Below, in pieces: positions 1 through 8,696 of a stretch of 64,000 bases of DNA. Numbering within the stretch: the stretch's first letter is position 1; the number at the start of each line of letters is the position of its first letter. The stretch spans positions 1,302,001 to 1,366,000 of the forward strand of contig NZ_LN794158.1 in the NCBI RefSeq assembly GCF_000953015.1, written 5' to 3'. The notes under the pieces were generated by a model. The model was not told where the DNA came from, did not search any database, and was given only the letters and a program-made list of their open reading frames with translations. Made by a program: the position numbers and the translations under genes. Source of the stretch: Candidatus Methylopumilus turicensis (lineage in GTDB: Bacteria > Pseudomonadota > Gammaproteobacteria > Burkholderiales > Methylophilaceae).

Positions 1-686
1 AACCATGCCACACCAAACAAATCCACAATCCCTACCATTAATCGATCCAATGTTCCGTAATTGGATTGACCAAACTCGCGGTTACGGTGACTCACGTGCA
101 CAGAACGAATCTGTCCACCAGCACGCTTAATCAAGGCAGGCAAAAAGCGATGCATGTGATCAAAATAAGGCAAATCTAGAAAGGCAGCTTTATTGAACAG
201 TTTTAAACCACAACCTGTGTCTGGCGTATCGTCACGCAACATTTTTGAGCGGACTGTGTTAGCAATTACCGAAGATATACGCTTAATCCAAGTATCACGA
301 CGACTTAGTCTTCTGTTACCACCCACCAGCCAAACGCCCTCTTCCAGCGCAGCAATCAGTTTGGGAATATCGGCAGGATCGTTTTGCCCATCACCATCTA
401 GCGTAGCGACCCAATCATACTTAGCAGCCTTAACACCCGAACGCACAGCTGTGCTTTGACCGCAGCTATTCGCATGGCGAACAATGCGTAATTGTGGATA
501 CTGCGTTTGTAATTGTTGCAAGCGCGCATGCGTTGCATCGGTGCTGCCATCATTGACGTACACAATCTCATGCGTAAAGCCATGGAGCGCCGCATTAATT
601 TCAGCAATTAAAGGCGCAACGTTATCTTGCTCGTTACGCACGGGCACGACCACGGAGAGTTTTTTGGGAGGGGTGAATTTCGCCAT
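1..686 (-). CDS. GT2 family glycosyltransferase, DPM1/ArnC-like (3' end outside window)
   Basis: The reverse strand reads an open frame from the ATG at 686 to the window edge, about 228 residues, with no stop inside the window. It begins MAKFTPPKKLSVVVPVRNE, the usual GT-A N-terminus, and carries YVNDGSTD and the DGDGQNDP stretch typical of polyprenyl-phosphate sugar transferases. A later DTGCGLKLF segment also fits this group. Family members move a sugar from a nucleotide donor to undecaprenyl phosphate or a related lipid on the cytoplasmic membrane face. C-terminal membrane helices, if any, lie outside the window, so the subtype cannot be settled. It lies 34 bp downstream of the HAD gene on the same strand and may be co-transcribed. 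Confidence 0.85.
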   Translation of the reverse strand, partial: MAKFTPPKKLSVVVPVRNEQDNVAPLIAEINAALHGFTHEIVYVNDGSTDATHARLQQLQTQYPQLRIVRHANSCGQSTAVRSGVKAAKYDWVATLDGDGQNDPADIPKLIAALEEGVWLVGGNRRLSRRDTWIKRISSVIANTVRSKMLRDDTPDTGCGLKLFNKAAFLDLPYFDHMHRFLPALIKRAGGQIRSVHVSHRNREFGQSNYGTLDRLMVGIVDLFGVAW

Positions 687-720
687 GAAATTAGCTTAAC
701 CTTTTCAAATCAGATCACCC

Positions 721-1392
721 TCAACTAAGATCGCCAAGGTGATTAAAAACCGTTATTTGGTGGTTGGCACAATAATCTTGCCAACCTTCAACATCTGTCC
801 AAGCACTCAAAAACACAAAATCTAACCCCGCATTGGTGGAAGCTTGATGGTCATATCGACTATCCCCAATAAACAACGCGGGTTTAACAATGCTGCCTGC
901 ATCGAGTTCACGCGCCAGAATGGTATCTTTATTATCTGGGCTACCGTAAATACCAGCATCAAACATTCTATCAATACCACGTTGCTTAAATATGTCACGC
1001 AACTCCGCTTGGTCGCCACCTGAAACAATCATCCATTTTGCATGCTTGTTTTCATTTCGAACATGGTGAAGGTAAGGCGAAATTTCGCAATCGGTCAGCA
1101 GTCTTTTTACTTCTGCAGTAAAGCTATCAAGCAAGTCATGCATGGCTTGCTCTGTGACTGTCAGCTGCATAATCTCACGCAAAAAATACTCAAACTTTGG
1201 ATAGCGCGAAATACCGCCAAACTTCACATGATGATCAACCAAGGCCTGAGCTTGTGTTTTATTCGCCCCGAACTTAATCGCCACATCATAATAAGCCTGT
1301 ATCTTAAGCTGATTGGAATTGAGCACTACCCCATCACAATCAAAGACTAGCGTTTTGTATTCAGCGAGTGGTCGCATCCCCTGAATACTCAA
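721..1392 (-). CDS. HAD-superfamily phosphatase
   Basis: A 223-residue haloacid dehalogenase-type hydrolase. Motif I is FDCDGVVLN (Asp18 and Asp20 counted from the TTG start), motif II is VSGG near 123-126, and motif IV is IGDSRYD near 176-181, so the phosphoaspartate chemistry looks intact. The helical segment after motif I suggests a class I cap, as in phosphoglycolate phosphatases. The substrate cannot be read from sequence. The start is uncertain: TTG at 1392 sits directly after a long hairpin, and an ATG at 1377 would drop five residues. The gene lies between eda upstream and a GT2 gene downstream, so a sugar-phosphate substrate is possible but unproven. Confidence 0.8.
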   Translation of the reverse strand: MSIQGMRPLAEYKTLVFDCDGVVLNSNQLKIQAYYDVAIKFGANKTQAQALVDHHVKFGGISRYPKFEYFLREIMQLTVTEQAMHDLLDSFTAEVKRLLTDCEISPYLHHVRNENKHAKWMIVSGGDQAELRDIFKQRGIDRMFDAGIYGSPDNKDTILARELDAGSIVKPALFIGDSRYDHQASTNAGLDFVFLSAWTDVEGWQDYCANHQITVFNHLGDLS

Positions 1393-1393
1393 A

Positions 1394-1427
1394 AACCTAT
1401 ATCCAGCGACTTCGCTGAATATAGGTT
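1394..1427 (-). terminator. 15-bp hairpin between eda and the HAD gene
   Basis: Arms 1394-1408 and 1413-1427 pair over 15 bp with one mismatch and a 4-nt loop. In the minus-strand transcript the stem follows eda and runs into a short T stretch that overlaps the putative TTG start of the HAD gene. It could terminate edd-eda transcription or mask the HAD ribosome-binding region. Confidence 0.55.
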
Positions 1428-1467
1428 CGGACTTGAATAAATAAATAACAAACTAAAATGATCTAAA

Positions 1468-2094
1468 TTAGGCAGGCTTAATCGCGCTAGCTTCTTTTGC
1501 TAATTTTGTAATGTGCGCCCAATCACCACGCGCCACAGCATCCGCAGGTGTTAGCCATGTGCCACCACAAACCACCACGTTAGGTAATGATAAAAATTGT
1601 GGCGCTGATTCAACCGTCACACCACCGGTTGGGCAAAACTTCACATCGCCAAATGGACCCGCAAAGCCTTTTAGTAAATTAATGCCGCCAACTGCAACTG
1701 CAGGGAATAGCTTCAAGAAATAATAATCATCCGCATTCGCCATCATGATTTCAGAGCCTGTTGAAACGCCTGGTAACAATGGCAAACCAATTTGACGTGC
1801 AAACTGACCTAGCTCGCTTGTGTAGCCTGGACTTACAGCGAATTTGCAACCTGCGTCTTTAGAAGCTTGTGCATCTTTGTTGTTACGCACAGTGCCAGAA
1901 CCCAAAATCGCTTCAGGCACCGCCTTCGCAATCGCTTCCATACCAGCTAATGCACATGAAGTACGCAAAGTCACCTCAAGCACCTTAATGCCACCTTCAA
2001 GCAAAGCCTCAGCCATCGGCACCGCATCTTCAACACGGTTAATCACGATGACTGGAATAACTGGCCCTTCTTTAGCTAAATCTAATGTATTCAT
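1468..2094 (-). CDS. eda: 2-keto-3-deoxy-6-phosphogluconate aldolase
   Basis: KDPG aldolase of the Entner-Doudoroff pathway cleaves KDPG to pyruvate and glyceraldehyde 3-phosphate in the cytoplasm. The 208-residue length is normal. The catalytic glutamate is Glu40 in VLEVTLRT and the Schiff-base lysine is Lys128 in YYFLKLFPA; both sit five residues earlier than in the E. coli enzyme. The phosphate-binding PTGGV segment is also present. It follows edd on the same strand after a 125-bp gap containing inverted repeats. In methylotrophs using the ribulose monophosphate cycle this aldolase can serve the cleavage branch for hexose phosphates; that role is inferred from the lineage. Confidence 0.95.
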   Translation of the reverse strand: MNTLDLAKEGPVIPVIVINRVEDAVPMAEALLEGGIKVLEVTLRTSCALAGMEAIAKAVPEAILGSGTVRNNKDAQASKDAGCKFAVSPGYTSELGQFARQIGLPLLPGVSTGSEIMMANADDYYFLKLFPAVAVGGINLLKGFAGPFGDVKFCPTGGVTVESAPQFLSLPNVVVCGGTWLTPADAVARGDWAHITKLAKEASAIKPA

Positions 2095-2219
2095 GTTCTA
2101 CTTTTTCTATAATTTTAAAAATGATTAAACCGTTCAAAATTGATTCAGACAAGGCGTCTTTCGCGAAGACAGTGCATCTAGCACGGCAAGCGAAAGCAAC
2201 GCAGTATCAATCAATTATT
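2095..2219 (-). repeat. edd-eda intergenic region with inverted repeats
   Basis: The 125-bp spacer holds nested inverted repeats: a GTCTT/AAGAC stem around 2156-2171, a GTGC/GCAC stem just after it, and ATTGATT/AATCAAT arms enclosing them. The arrangement resembles a small intergenic palindromic unit, but no second copy was found here. It could stabilise the edd segment of a shared mRNA or reduce read-through into eda. Confidence 0.4.
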
Positions 2220-4034
2220 TTACAGCCAGGTGACTGCGCCTTCTTCGGCTGTTAGCACATTACTTCTCATCCCACCAAACAACTCACGCCCCATGCCATG
2301 GGCGTTTGCAAAGCGTTTTGAGTCACTTAACTCTTCAATGTGACGTGCTTTCCAAGTGTCTTCATCCACTAAAGCATTTAAGGTGCCCGCAATGACGTTC
2401 AAGCGGATTATGTCGCCTGTACGAATCTTGCCAATCGCACCGCCAGCTGAAGCTTCCGGTGACAAGTGAATTGCTGCAGGCACTTTGCCTGATGCACCGC
2501 TCATACGACCATCAGTCACAATCGCTACTTTAAAGCCCTTACCTTGAAGCACAGACAATGGCGGCGTTAATTTGTGGAGCTCTGGCATACCATTCGCTTT
2601 AGGGCCTTGGTATCGAACCACCGCCACAAAGTCTTTTTCTAATTCGCCACGCTCAAAAGCTTCTAACAACTCTTCTTGCGCATCAAACACCACGGCTGGC
2701 GCCTCGATGATATGACGGTCTTCAGGTACAGCTGAGCTTTTAATCACTGAACGGCCAAGATTGCCTTGCAACAAGAGCAAGCCGCCAGAAGCGCTAAATG
2801 GTTTAGATGATGTGCGTAAAATTGTTTCGTCAGGGCTTTCTTTAGGCAAATCAACCCAGCTCAAGCTTGTGCCGTCGGTCTGTGGTTTTTTGCAATAATC
2901 ACGCAAGCCGCCAATCACCACAGATTGAACATCTTCATGCATGTAACCACCTTCCACCAACTCACGAATCACGAATGATGGGCCACCTGCATCTTGGAAC
3001 TGGTTAACATCTGCTTTACCGTTTGGATAAACGCGCGCCAACAACGGTGTGTTTTTAGATAGTTTGTTAAAATCTGCCCAATCAATGATGATGCCCGCTG
3101 CACGTGCAACAGCTACCCAGTGAATACAGTGGTTCGTACTACCACCCGTGGCCAATAAGGCCACAATCGCGTTCACAATGACACGTTCATCAACCATCTT
3201 GCCGATAGGCATATAACGATTTTGATAGGTATTTTCTAACACCACGCGAACAGATTCACGTGTCAAACACGCCCGAAGCGGATCATGAGGATGGACAAAA
3301 GCCGCGCCAGGCACATGCAAGCCCATGGCTTCAAGCAGCATTTGGTTACTATTGGCCGTGCCGTAGAAAGTACAAGTGCCAGCACCGTGATAAGCCGCTG
3401 ACTCAGAAGCCAACAATTCAGGGCGACCAACCTTGCCTTCCGCAAATTTTTCACGCACTTTAGATTTTTCAGTGTTATCCAAACCAGTGCTCATCGGGCC
3501 AGAAGGCACGAATACACAAGGCAAATGGCCAAATTGCAAAGCACCAATCAACAAACCGGGAACAATCTTATCGCACACGCCAAGGAGCAATGCAGCATCA
3601 AATACGTCATGTGAAAGCGCAACAGCAGTACTCATCGCAATCACATCACGTGAGAATAAGCTTAACTCCATGCCAGGCTCGCCCTGTGTAATGCCATCAC
3701 ACATCGCAGGCACGCCGCCAGCCACTTGCACTGTAGCGCCATATTTATGGGCTTCAGCACGAATCACTTCCGGGAAATTCACATAAGGCTGATGCGCAGA
3801 GAGCATCTCATTGTAGGCAGTCACAATGCCGATATTTGGTGCTTTTTCAACCACCACTTTAAATTTATCATTTGCTGGCATTGCCGCAAATGCATGCGCC
3901 ACGTTAGCACAGCCCATACGATCAGGCCCACGAGTGCGTGCAGCCATCTTCTCAATACGTTGTAAATAAGCGTAACGCGTAGGCGCACTGCGCTCACGAA
4001 TACGTTCGGTCACTTCATTTAGGATTTGTTTCAT
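2220..4034 (-). CDS. edd: 6-phosphogluconate dehydratase
   Basis: This 604-residue enzyme dehydrates 6-phosphogluconate to KDPG, the committed Entner-Doudoroff step, in the cytoplasm. Length matches the family. It carries the IlvD/Edd signatures expected for Fe-S dehydratases: MCDGITQG, LLGVCDKIVPG and ATGGSTNHCIHW, with conserved cysteines that bind the iron-sulfur cluster, and a C-terminal TDGRMSGASGKVPAA block that separates this family from other dehydratases. The start MKQILNEVTERI is the typical Edd N-terminus. It is the first gene of an edd-eda pair. The sugar-acid dehydratase alternative is unlikely because eda is adjacent. Confidence 0.96.
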   Translation of the reverse strand: MKQILNEVTERIRERSAPTRYAYLQRIEKMAARTRGPDRMGCANVAHAFAAMPANDKFKVVVEKAPNIGIVTAYNEMLSAHQPYVNFPEVIRAEAHKYGATVQVAGGVPAMCDGITQGEPGMELSLFSRDVIAMSTAVALSHDVFDAALLLGVCDKIVPGLLIGALQFGHLPCVFVPSGPMSTGLDNTEKSKVREKFAEGKVGRPELLASESAAYHGAGTCTFYGTANSNQMLLEAMGLHVPGAAFVHPHDPLRACLTRESVRVVLENTYQNRYMPIGKMVDERVIVNAIVALLATGGSTNHCIHWVAVARAAGIIIDWADFNKLSKNTPLLARVYPNGKADVNQFQDAGGPSFVIRELVEGGYMHEDVQSVVIGGLRDYCKKPQTDGTSLSWVDLPKESPDETILRTSSKPFSASGGLLLLQGNLGRSVIKSSAVPEDRHIIEAPAVVFDAQEELLEAFERGELEKDFVAVVRYQGPKANGMPELHKLTPPLSVLQGKGFKVAIVTDGRMSGASGKVPAAIHLSPEASAGGAIGKIRTGDIIRLNVIAGTLNALVDEDTWKARHIEELSDSKRFANAHGMGRELFGGMRSNVLTAEEGAVTWL

Positions 4035-4148
4035 GCTGTCGCTATAGAGGATTGAATTAGTCTTTGATTATCCCCAATGCAGGGCTTATCGTCAATTCAA
4101 ACAGCCCTCAAACCCAGCCCAAAAGACATCTTTTAACCGGATTTAAGC

Positions 4149-4176
4149 TTGGTAATTCTGTTTTTTTTAGTATACT
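4149..4176 (+). promoter_or_regulatory. Candidate sigma-70 promoter for the glycosyltransferase block
   Basis: TTGGTA (4149-4154) and TATACT (4171-4176) are separated by 16 bp and lie about 33 bp before the chosen ATG at 4209. The upstream TTG of the same frame falls inside the -35 box, which argues for the later start codon. Confidence 0.45.
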
Positions 4177-4208
4177 CAAAGGCGAAATTAACCATCACCA
4201 ATATAAAA

Positions 4209-5066
4209 ATGAAAATCAGCGGCTTTACCTTTATACGAAACGGCACGCTTCTTGGTTACCCCTTCATAGAAAGCATCCTTTCCGCCCTCCCAATCTGCGA
4301 TGAATTTATTGTGGCTGTTGGCGATAGCGAGGACGACACGCTCGAACGCATTCGCGCCATCGGCTCAGACAAAATTCGCATCATCCAGACCCAGTGGAAT
4401 GAAAAAATGCAAGATCGTGGTTTTGTTTATGCACAGCAAAAAATGATTGCGCAATACAATTGCACTGGAGACTGGGCTTTTTATCTTGAAGGCGATGAAG
4501 TGTTGCATGAAGATGACTTGCAAAAAATCAAAGCTTCAATGGAAAAGCATCTAAACAATCCAGAAGTTGAAGCACTTGCGTTTGACTACCATCACTTCTT
4601 TGGTAGCCCAGACTGGGTTGCCATCAGCCCCGCTTGGTACAGACAAGAGTGCAGGATTATTCGTAACACCATCAGAAGCTGGGCGCCAGATGGACTCTAT
4701 TTTGTGGTGATGGACAAGAACAGAAAAGGCCGCTATCCGAGAGCTGCTTTAGTAGGTGCGCCAATTTATCATTATGGTCATGTGAGAAGTGTAGAAGCGA
4801 TGCGCCAAAAAAATGAACGCGTAGGCAAATACTGGAAACATGATCATCCATTATTTAATGGATATCAGATTGACCCTCAATCATTAAAGCCATTTGATGG
4901 AACGCACCCAGCAATCGCAAACAACTGGCTAAAAAATGAGGCAGAGCAAAATTTCACGCCAAACAAAAACCATGAGTTAACGAAGCGTGAAAAGAAACAC
5001 CGATGGGCAATGAGAATTGAAAAGTGGTTTAACATAAAACTCAACAAAAAACATTTCACAACCTGA
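4209..5066 (+). CDS. GT2-type glycosyltransferase
   Basis: A 285-residue glycosyltransferase beginning MKISGFTFIRNG, the usual start of this GT-A subgroup. It keeps FIVAVGDSEDDT near residues 33-43, which binds the nucleotide, and FYLEGDE near 91-97, where a divalent metal would be held. No membrane helix is visible, so it is probably a cytoplasmic or peripheral enzyme adding a sugar to a lipid-linked or LPS acceptor. The ATG at 4209 is preferred to an in-frame TTG 60 bp upstream because the added residues do not resemble the family and overlap a likely promoter. It opens the polysaccharide block. Donor and acceptor are unknown. Confidence 0.8.
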   Translation: MKISGFTFIRNGTLLGYPFIESILSALPICDEFIVAVGDSEDDTLERIRAIGSDKIRIIQTQWNEKMQDRGFVYAQQKMIAQYNCTGDWAFYLEGDEVLHEDDLQKIKASMEKHLNNPEVEALAFDYHHFFGSPDWVAISPAWYRQECRIIRNTIRSWAPDGLYFVVMDKNRKGRYPRAALVGAPIYHYGHVRSVEAMRQKNERVGKYWKHDHPLFNGYQIDPQSLKPFDGTHPAIANNWLKNEAEQNFTPNKNHELTKREKKHRWAMRIEKWFNIKLNKKHFTT

Positions 5067-5693
5067 TATAGCTCAACCACCTACTCTAATATCCTGGTTA
5101 AAAAAATATGTCCCACACTGTAACTGTAGACTGCAGACTGCATAACAATTTTCGATCGAGCTCAGAGCTGTTATTAAGAAGGGCTGAACCAAGTGTTGAT
5201 TTATATCTAGAGAAGCATTTATTTTCGAGGAGAACAAAACGATTTAGGGTCAAAGCTATTTTATGGATGGATTAAAAAGAGCCTTTTAATATAGAAATCG
5301 TGACTCGTGTGACAAATGGAAAGTTTATGCCAACACTTTTCCACCTCTCAAGATATTCTCTTCTCATAAGACTCTATTCTTAGAAGATAGGAACCTTCAG
5401 TTAGGTAAATCAGAGAGTCTAGAAAATACCAATAAATCACAAAAGGTGTTTTCATGGAGAAGCTACTTAAGAGCTCTGATACCAGCCATTACAACCCGGC
5501 GGATAAAAGTTATTGAGATTTTATGTAATGAGAGTAAGCGGTTTCGATTGATATATGAAATGGCATCGCTCTTGGCCATCAGTTGATTGGGAGTATCTGT
5601 TTTGATGAAAACGAAGAAAAAACAACATTTGGTAATGTTGTTACAGTTTTTTTAAGAGTCAATTTGAGTAAAAAATTTAAAAGGCTTTAGGCA
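5067..5693. other. 627-bp A+T-rich stretch without an intact gene
   Basis: No frame stays open for more than about 55 codons on the plus strand. The longest ATG frame is 5108-5275, and further short coding-like pieces occur in different frames around 5280-5390, 5440-5590 and 5590-5690. This pattern resembles a decayed gene broken by frameshifts and stops, but no family was recognised. It sits between two glycosyltransferase genes, where gene loss is common. A non-coding or regulatory role cannot be excluded. Confidence 0.4.
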
Positions 5694-6464
5694 ATGATTA
5701 AACGCAAAGCAATAGACGTCTCCGCTGGCGCTCTTGTAGACAAGGTATATGTTCTTTCTGTCAAAACCTTTACTGAACGGATTGCGCATATTCAGAGAGA
5801 GATGAAAAAGCACAATATTCAATTTGAATTTATTTTCTCACATGACATTCCTGAGATTGATTTAGATTCATTAAAAACCTTTGAGTCAAACAAGTTATCA
5901 ATGGCTCAAATTTCTCTGGTTTTAAAGCACATTCAGGCATGGAAAGATGCCTTAAAAAGTAACTATAAAAAAATTCTAATCTTTGAAGATGATGCCCTTT
6001 TGTCTAAAACCTTCAACCAACAATTTAAACTAGTCATCGAGGAAGCTAGCAGGTTAGATCCTGGATATTTGATTTTTTTAGGTGGTGCAGATGTCAAAAT
6101 TCCAATGGCAGAACTAGCAGTCGACAATTTACTTTTAGAGAGGCCCATCGCCACAACGGAGGGATACATCACAGACATTGATGCCTGTAAAAAAAGGCTT
6201 CAATGGTTAGAGCAAAACAAAATATCGTTACCAGCTGACCATTTGATTAAACTGATAGACCAGACTTCAGCAGTAAAAAGTTTTTGGGCGAGACCTGCCT
6301 TAGTTGAACAAGGAAGTGTGACGGGTATGTTTAAAAGTCATCTAGACTTAAATAGACAAAAACACTCGTGGTTGTTCAATATGTTAAGATATAAATGGAA
6401 TAAGCACCGCAGAGTAGTTAGGCGATGGATTGCCATAATCAAATTTAAATTAAATATTTTGTAA
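5694..6464 (+). CDS. LPS glycosyltransferase, family 25
   Basis: A 256-residue GT25 protein. The family opening is seen in VYVLSVKTFTERIAHIQREM (residues 18-37), followed by a conserved LVLKHIQAWKDAL helix (76-88) and LIFEDDALL (95-103), whose EDD corresponds to the metal and donor-binding motif. A GYITDIDACKKRL segment and a PADHLI motif near 180-195 match the acceptor half. GT25 enzymes typically add galactose or a related hexose to lipooligosaccharide cores. The gene is A+T-rich compared with the housekeeping genes on either side of the block, consistent with lateral exchange. It begins just after the decayed region and lies 12 bp before the O-antigen ligase gene. Confidence 0.82.
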   Translation: MIKRKAIDVSAGALVDKVYVLSVKTFTERIAHIQREMKKHNIQFEFIFSHDIPEIDLDSLKTFESNKLSMAQISLVLKHIQAWKDALKSNYKKILIFEDDALLSKTFNQQFKLVIEEASRLDPGYLIFLGGADVKIPMAELAVDNLLLERPIATTEGYITDIDACKKRLQWLEQNKISLPADHLIKLIDQTSAVKSFWARPALVEQGSVTGMFKSHLDLNRQKHSWLFNMLRYKWNKHRRVVRRWIAIIKFKLNIL

Positions 6465-6476
6465 GTTAGGCTCGTT

Positions 6477-7697
6477 GTGATTAATTTTTTCAAAAAACAA
6501 AAAATAAGCCCCCTTGTAATTACAAGATACTTAATTATTCTTGAATTAATAGCGATTCTTTTTTCACCTGCACTAAGCAATTTATTTGAAATGGTTTTAT
6601 TTGCTTTTTGCATAACTTCCAAGGAAATTAGAACAACGATTTGGAATAGTAAAAGTCAGCCCCTATTTGTGAGCTCTGTAGTTTTTATTCTGACACTTGC
6701 GATTTCTACAACATGGAGTGTTGCTCCTCTAACGGAAGCGCTGAACTCACTATGGAGCTGGCGTAAAATAATACTGCTACCTATATCTTTAGTGCTTTTT
6801 CAAGAGGCTATCTGGAAGGAAAAGGCACTCAAAGGTTTTATGTCTTTTAGCATCGCCGCTTGTGTCGCGTCTTATATAATGTTCCTAACAAATCACGCAG
6901 TGCATGGATGGGAGGCTGGTGTTCTTGTCCGAAATCATGCGACTCAAGGCATGATTTTTTCAATCGCTGCATTTGTAATTTTCACAAAATTAGTCATCGC
7001 CCCCACTAAATTAGAAAAACCAAAAATTACCATACTTGTATTAGGTATTTTGGCGCTAGTAATTAATGTTTCATTCATCACGCCAGGCAGGAGTGGTTAT
7101 CTTGTTTTACTGACGCTTACAATAGTTTCTGTAGTTAGTTATGCAATGACATACAAAAAAATAAATTCAATTATCATTCTTGTTGCATTGTTAATTCCAA
7201 CCCTTATCTTTATATCCCCAAGAGTTCATGAAGGGGTTTCAAGGGGAATCAATGAAATGCAGAATGTAGACAAAATTGCCGAACCAACGTCAATGGGACA
7301 AAGAGTAAAGCTTTGGGGTAATACAATCGAAATGATTAAAGAAAAGCCTCTTATGGGAGTGGGATTAGGAGGCTTTCAAAAAGCTTATTCAGAAAGAATG
7401 CAGAATGCCCCAGAGTGGCAAAAGGTCATTCTTCACGACCCTCACAATCAATTTTTAAAAATAGTTGCGGAGCTCGGCCTACTCGGCCTAATGTCTTTTC
7501 TTTATATGCTTGCAACCGCCTCATTACAACAACCTTCATCTCGAGAACATAAAATACTAGGATCGGGAGTTCTCCTAGCCTGGTGTGGGACCAGCATGTT
7601 TAGCTCCCATTTTTCAACATTCACTGAGGGACGCTTCATATTTATTTGGCTCGGTGTAATGCTTGCTGGTCATGTCTCAGAAAAATCAAACCAATAA
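6477..7697 (+). CDS. O-antigen ligase/polymerase (WaaL/Wzy family)
   Basis: A 406-residue integral membrane protein with about ten hydrophobic segments. The Wzy_C-type core has TPGRSGYLVLL (Arg205) and, after a periplasmic loop, LHDPHNQFLKIVAELGLLG (His320 and His323). An arginine and a histidine at these positions are catalytically important in WaaL ligases. The protein either joins polymer to lipid A-core or polymerises repeat units at the periplasmic face; sequence alone does not separate the two. The start is a GTG at 6477 with only a weak upstream AGG. The stop is four bases before the galE ATG, so the two are probably translated from one message. Confidence 0.82.
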   Translation: MINFFKKQKISPLVITRYLIILELIAILFSPALSNLFEMVLFAFCITSKEIRTTIWNSKSQPLFVSSVVFILTLAISTTWSVAPLTEALNSLWSWRKIILLPISLVLFQEAIWKEKALKGFMSFSIAACVASYIMFLTNHAVHGWEAGVLVRNHATQGMIFSIAAFVIFTKLVIAPTKLEKPKITILVLGILALVINVSFITPGRSGYLVLLTLTIVSVVSYAMTYKKINSIIILVALLIPTLIFISPRVHEGVSRGINEMQNVDKIAEPTSMGQRVKLWGNTIEMIKEKPLMGVGLGGFQKAYSERMQNAPEWQKVILHDPHNQFLKIVAELGLLGLMSFLYMLATASLQQPSSREHKILGSGVLLAWCGTSMFSSHFSTFTEGRFIFIWLGVMLAGHVSEKSNQ

Positions 7698-7701
7698 CAA
7701 C

Positions 7702-8685
7702 ATGAAGACTGTTTTAGTGACTGGAGGAGGCGGCTATATAGGTTCTCATATGGTGAAGCTTTTAGAGCGGAAAGGCTTCTCAATTATTACGGTAGACAAC
7801 CTATCGAATGGCTTCAAGCATGAACTGATAGCAAACAACCTCATTGAAATTGACCTGTTGGATAGCGTTGCCGTAAATCATTTATTTGCCTCACAAAACA
7901 TTGATGTCGTCATTCATTTTGCAGGTCTCATTTCTGTAGCTGAATCGGTATCAGACCCAAATAAGTATTACGAAAACAATGTAATCGGGACATTAAATTT
8001 GCTTAATGCAATGCACTTGCATAACGTAGAAAAACTAATATTCTCTTCAACGGCTGCGGTTTATGGGCACCCTCAATCCGAAATGATTAAGGAGTCCCAT
8101 GAAAAAAACCCAATCAACCCCTATGGAAAAACAAAGCTGGTTATTGAAGAGTTCATACGCACACTGAACAAAAACTTCAAGCTTCAATACGGGATATTAC
8201 GTTACTTCAACGCTGCAGGAGCAGATCCGGAGGCTGAACTGGGCGAAAGACACACCCCAGAAACACATTTAATTCCACTCACTATATTTGCAGCCTTGTC
8301 TGGAGAATTTGAGCTAAATATTTTTGGGAATGATTACCCAACGCCAGATGGCACATGCATACGTGATTATGTGCATGTCTCAGATCTGTGTGATGCACAT
8401 TTGCTGGTACTGAAAAAGTTGCTATCTTGCAATGAATCAATGGAGTTTAATTTAGGCAATGGCAAGGGATACTCGTGCTTGGACGTTGTGAATGCTGTGG
8501 AAAAAATTTCTCAGAAAAAAGTAAAATTCAAGTTTTCGAATCGACGTGATGGCGATCCTACGCAATTAATTGCTGACTCAGCTTTGATCAGAGAAAAGCT
8601 TGGCTGGACTCCAAAATTTGAACAAATAGAAACAATCATTGAGCATGCATTGAATTGGGAAACTAAAATTAAGCGCTATATATAA
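7702..8685 (+). CDS. galE: UDP-glucose 4-epimerase
   Basis: A 327-residue extended short-chain dehydrogenase/reductase. The NAD-binding loop TGGGGYIGSH is at residues 7-16, the catalytic serine and threonine are in FSSTAAVYG (115-122), and the YxxxK pair is Tyr141 and Lys145. The enzyme interconverts UDP-glucose and UDP-galactose, or the N-acetyl forms, in the cytoplasm and would supply galactose donors to neighbouring transferases. The ATG at 7702 places the glycine loop at the expected distance; an earlier ATG at 7663 would add 13 unlikely residues and overlap the ligase gene. Substrate range cannot be decided from the sequence. Confidence 0.92.
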   Translation: MKTVLVTGGGGYIGSHMVKLLERKGFSIITVDNLSNGFKHELIANNLIEIDLLDSVAVNHLFASQNIDVVIHFAGLISVAESVSDPNKYYENNVIGTLNLLNAMHLHNVEKLIFSSTAAVYGHPQSEMIKESHEKNPINPYGKTKLVIEEFIRTLNKNFKLQYGILRYFNAAGADPEAELGERHTPETHLIPLTIFAALSGEFELNIFGNDYPTPDGTCIRDYVHVSDLCDAHLLVLKKLLSCNESMEFNLGNGKGYSCLDVVNAVEKISQKKVKFKFSNRRDGDPTQLIADSALIREKLGWTPKFEQIETIIEHALNWETKIKRYI

Positions 8686-8696
8686 GAAAGACCATT

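Noticed and set aside
3260-3786. Open frames antisense to edd
   Set aside because: They mirror codon usage of edd and have no recognisable protein features.
4149-4208. In-frame TTG extension of the first glycosyltransferase
   Set aside because: The extra 20 residues do not match the family and overlap a plausible promoter.
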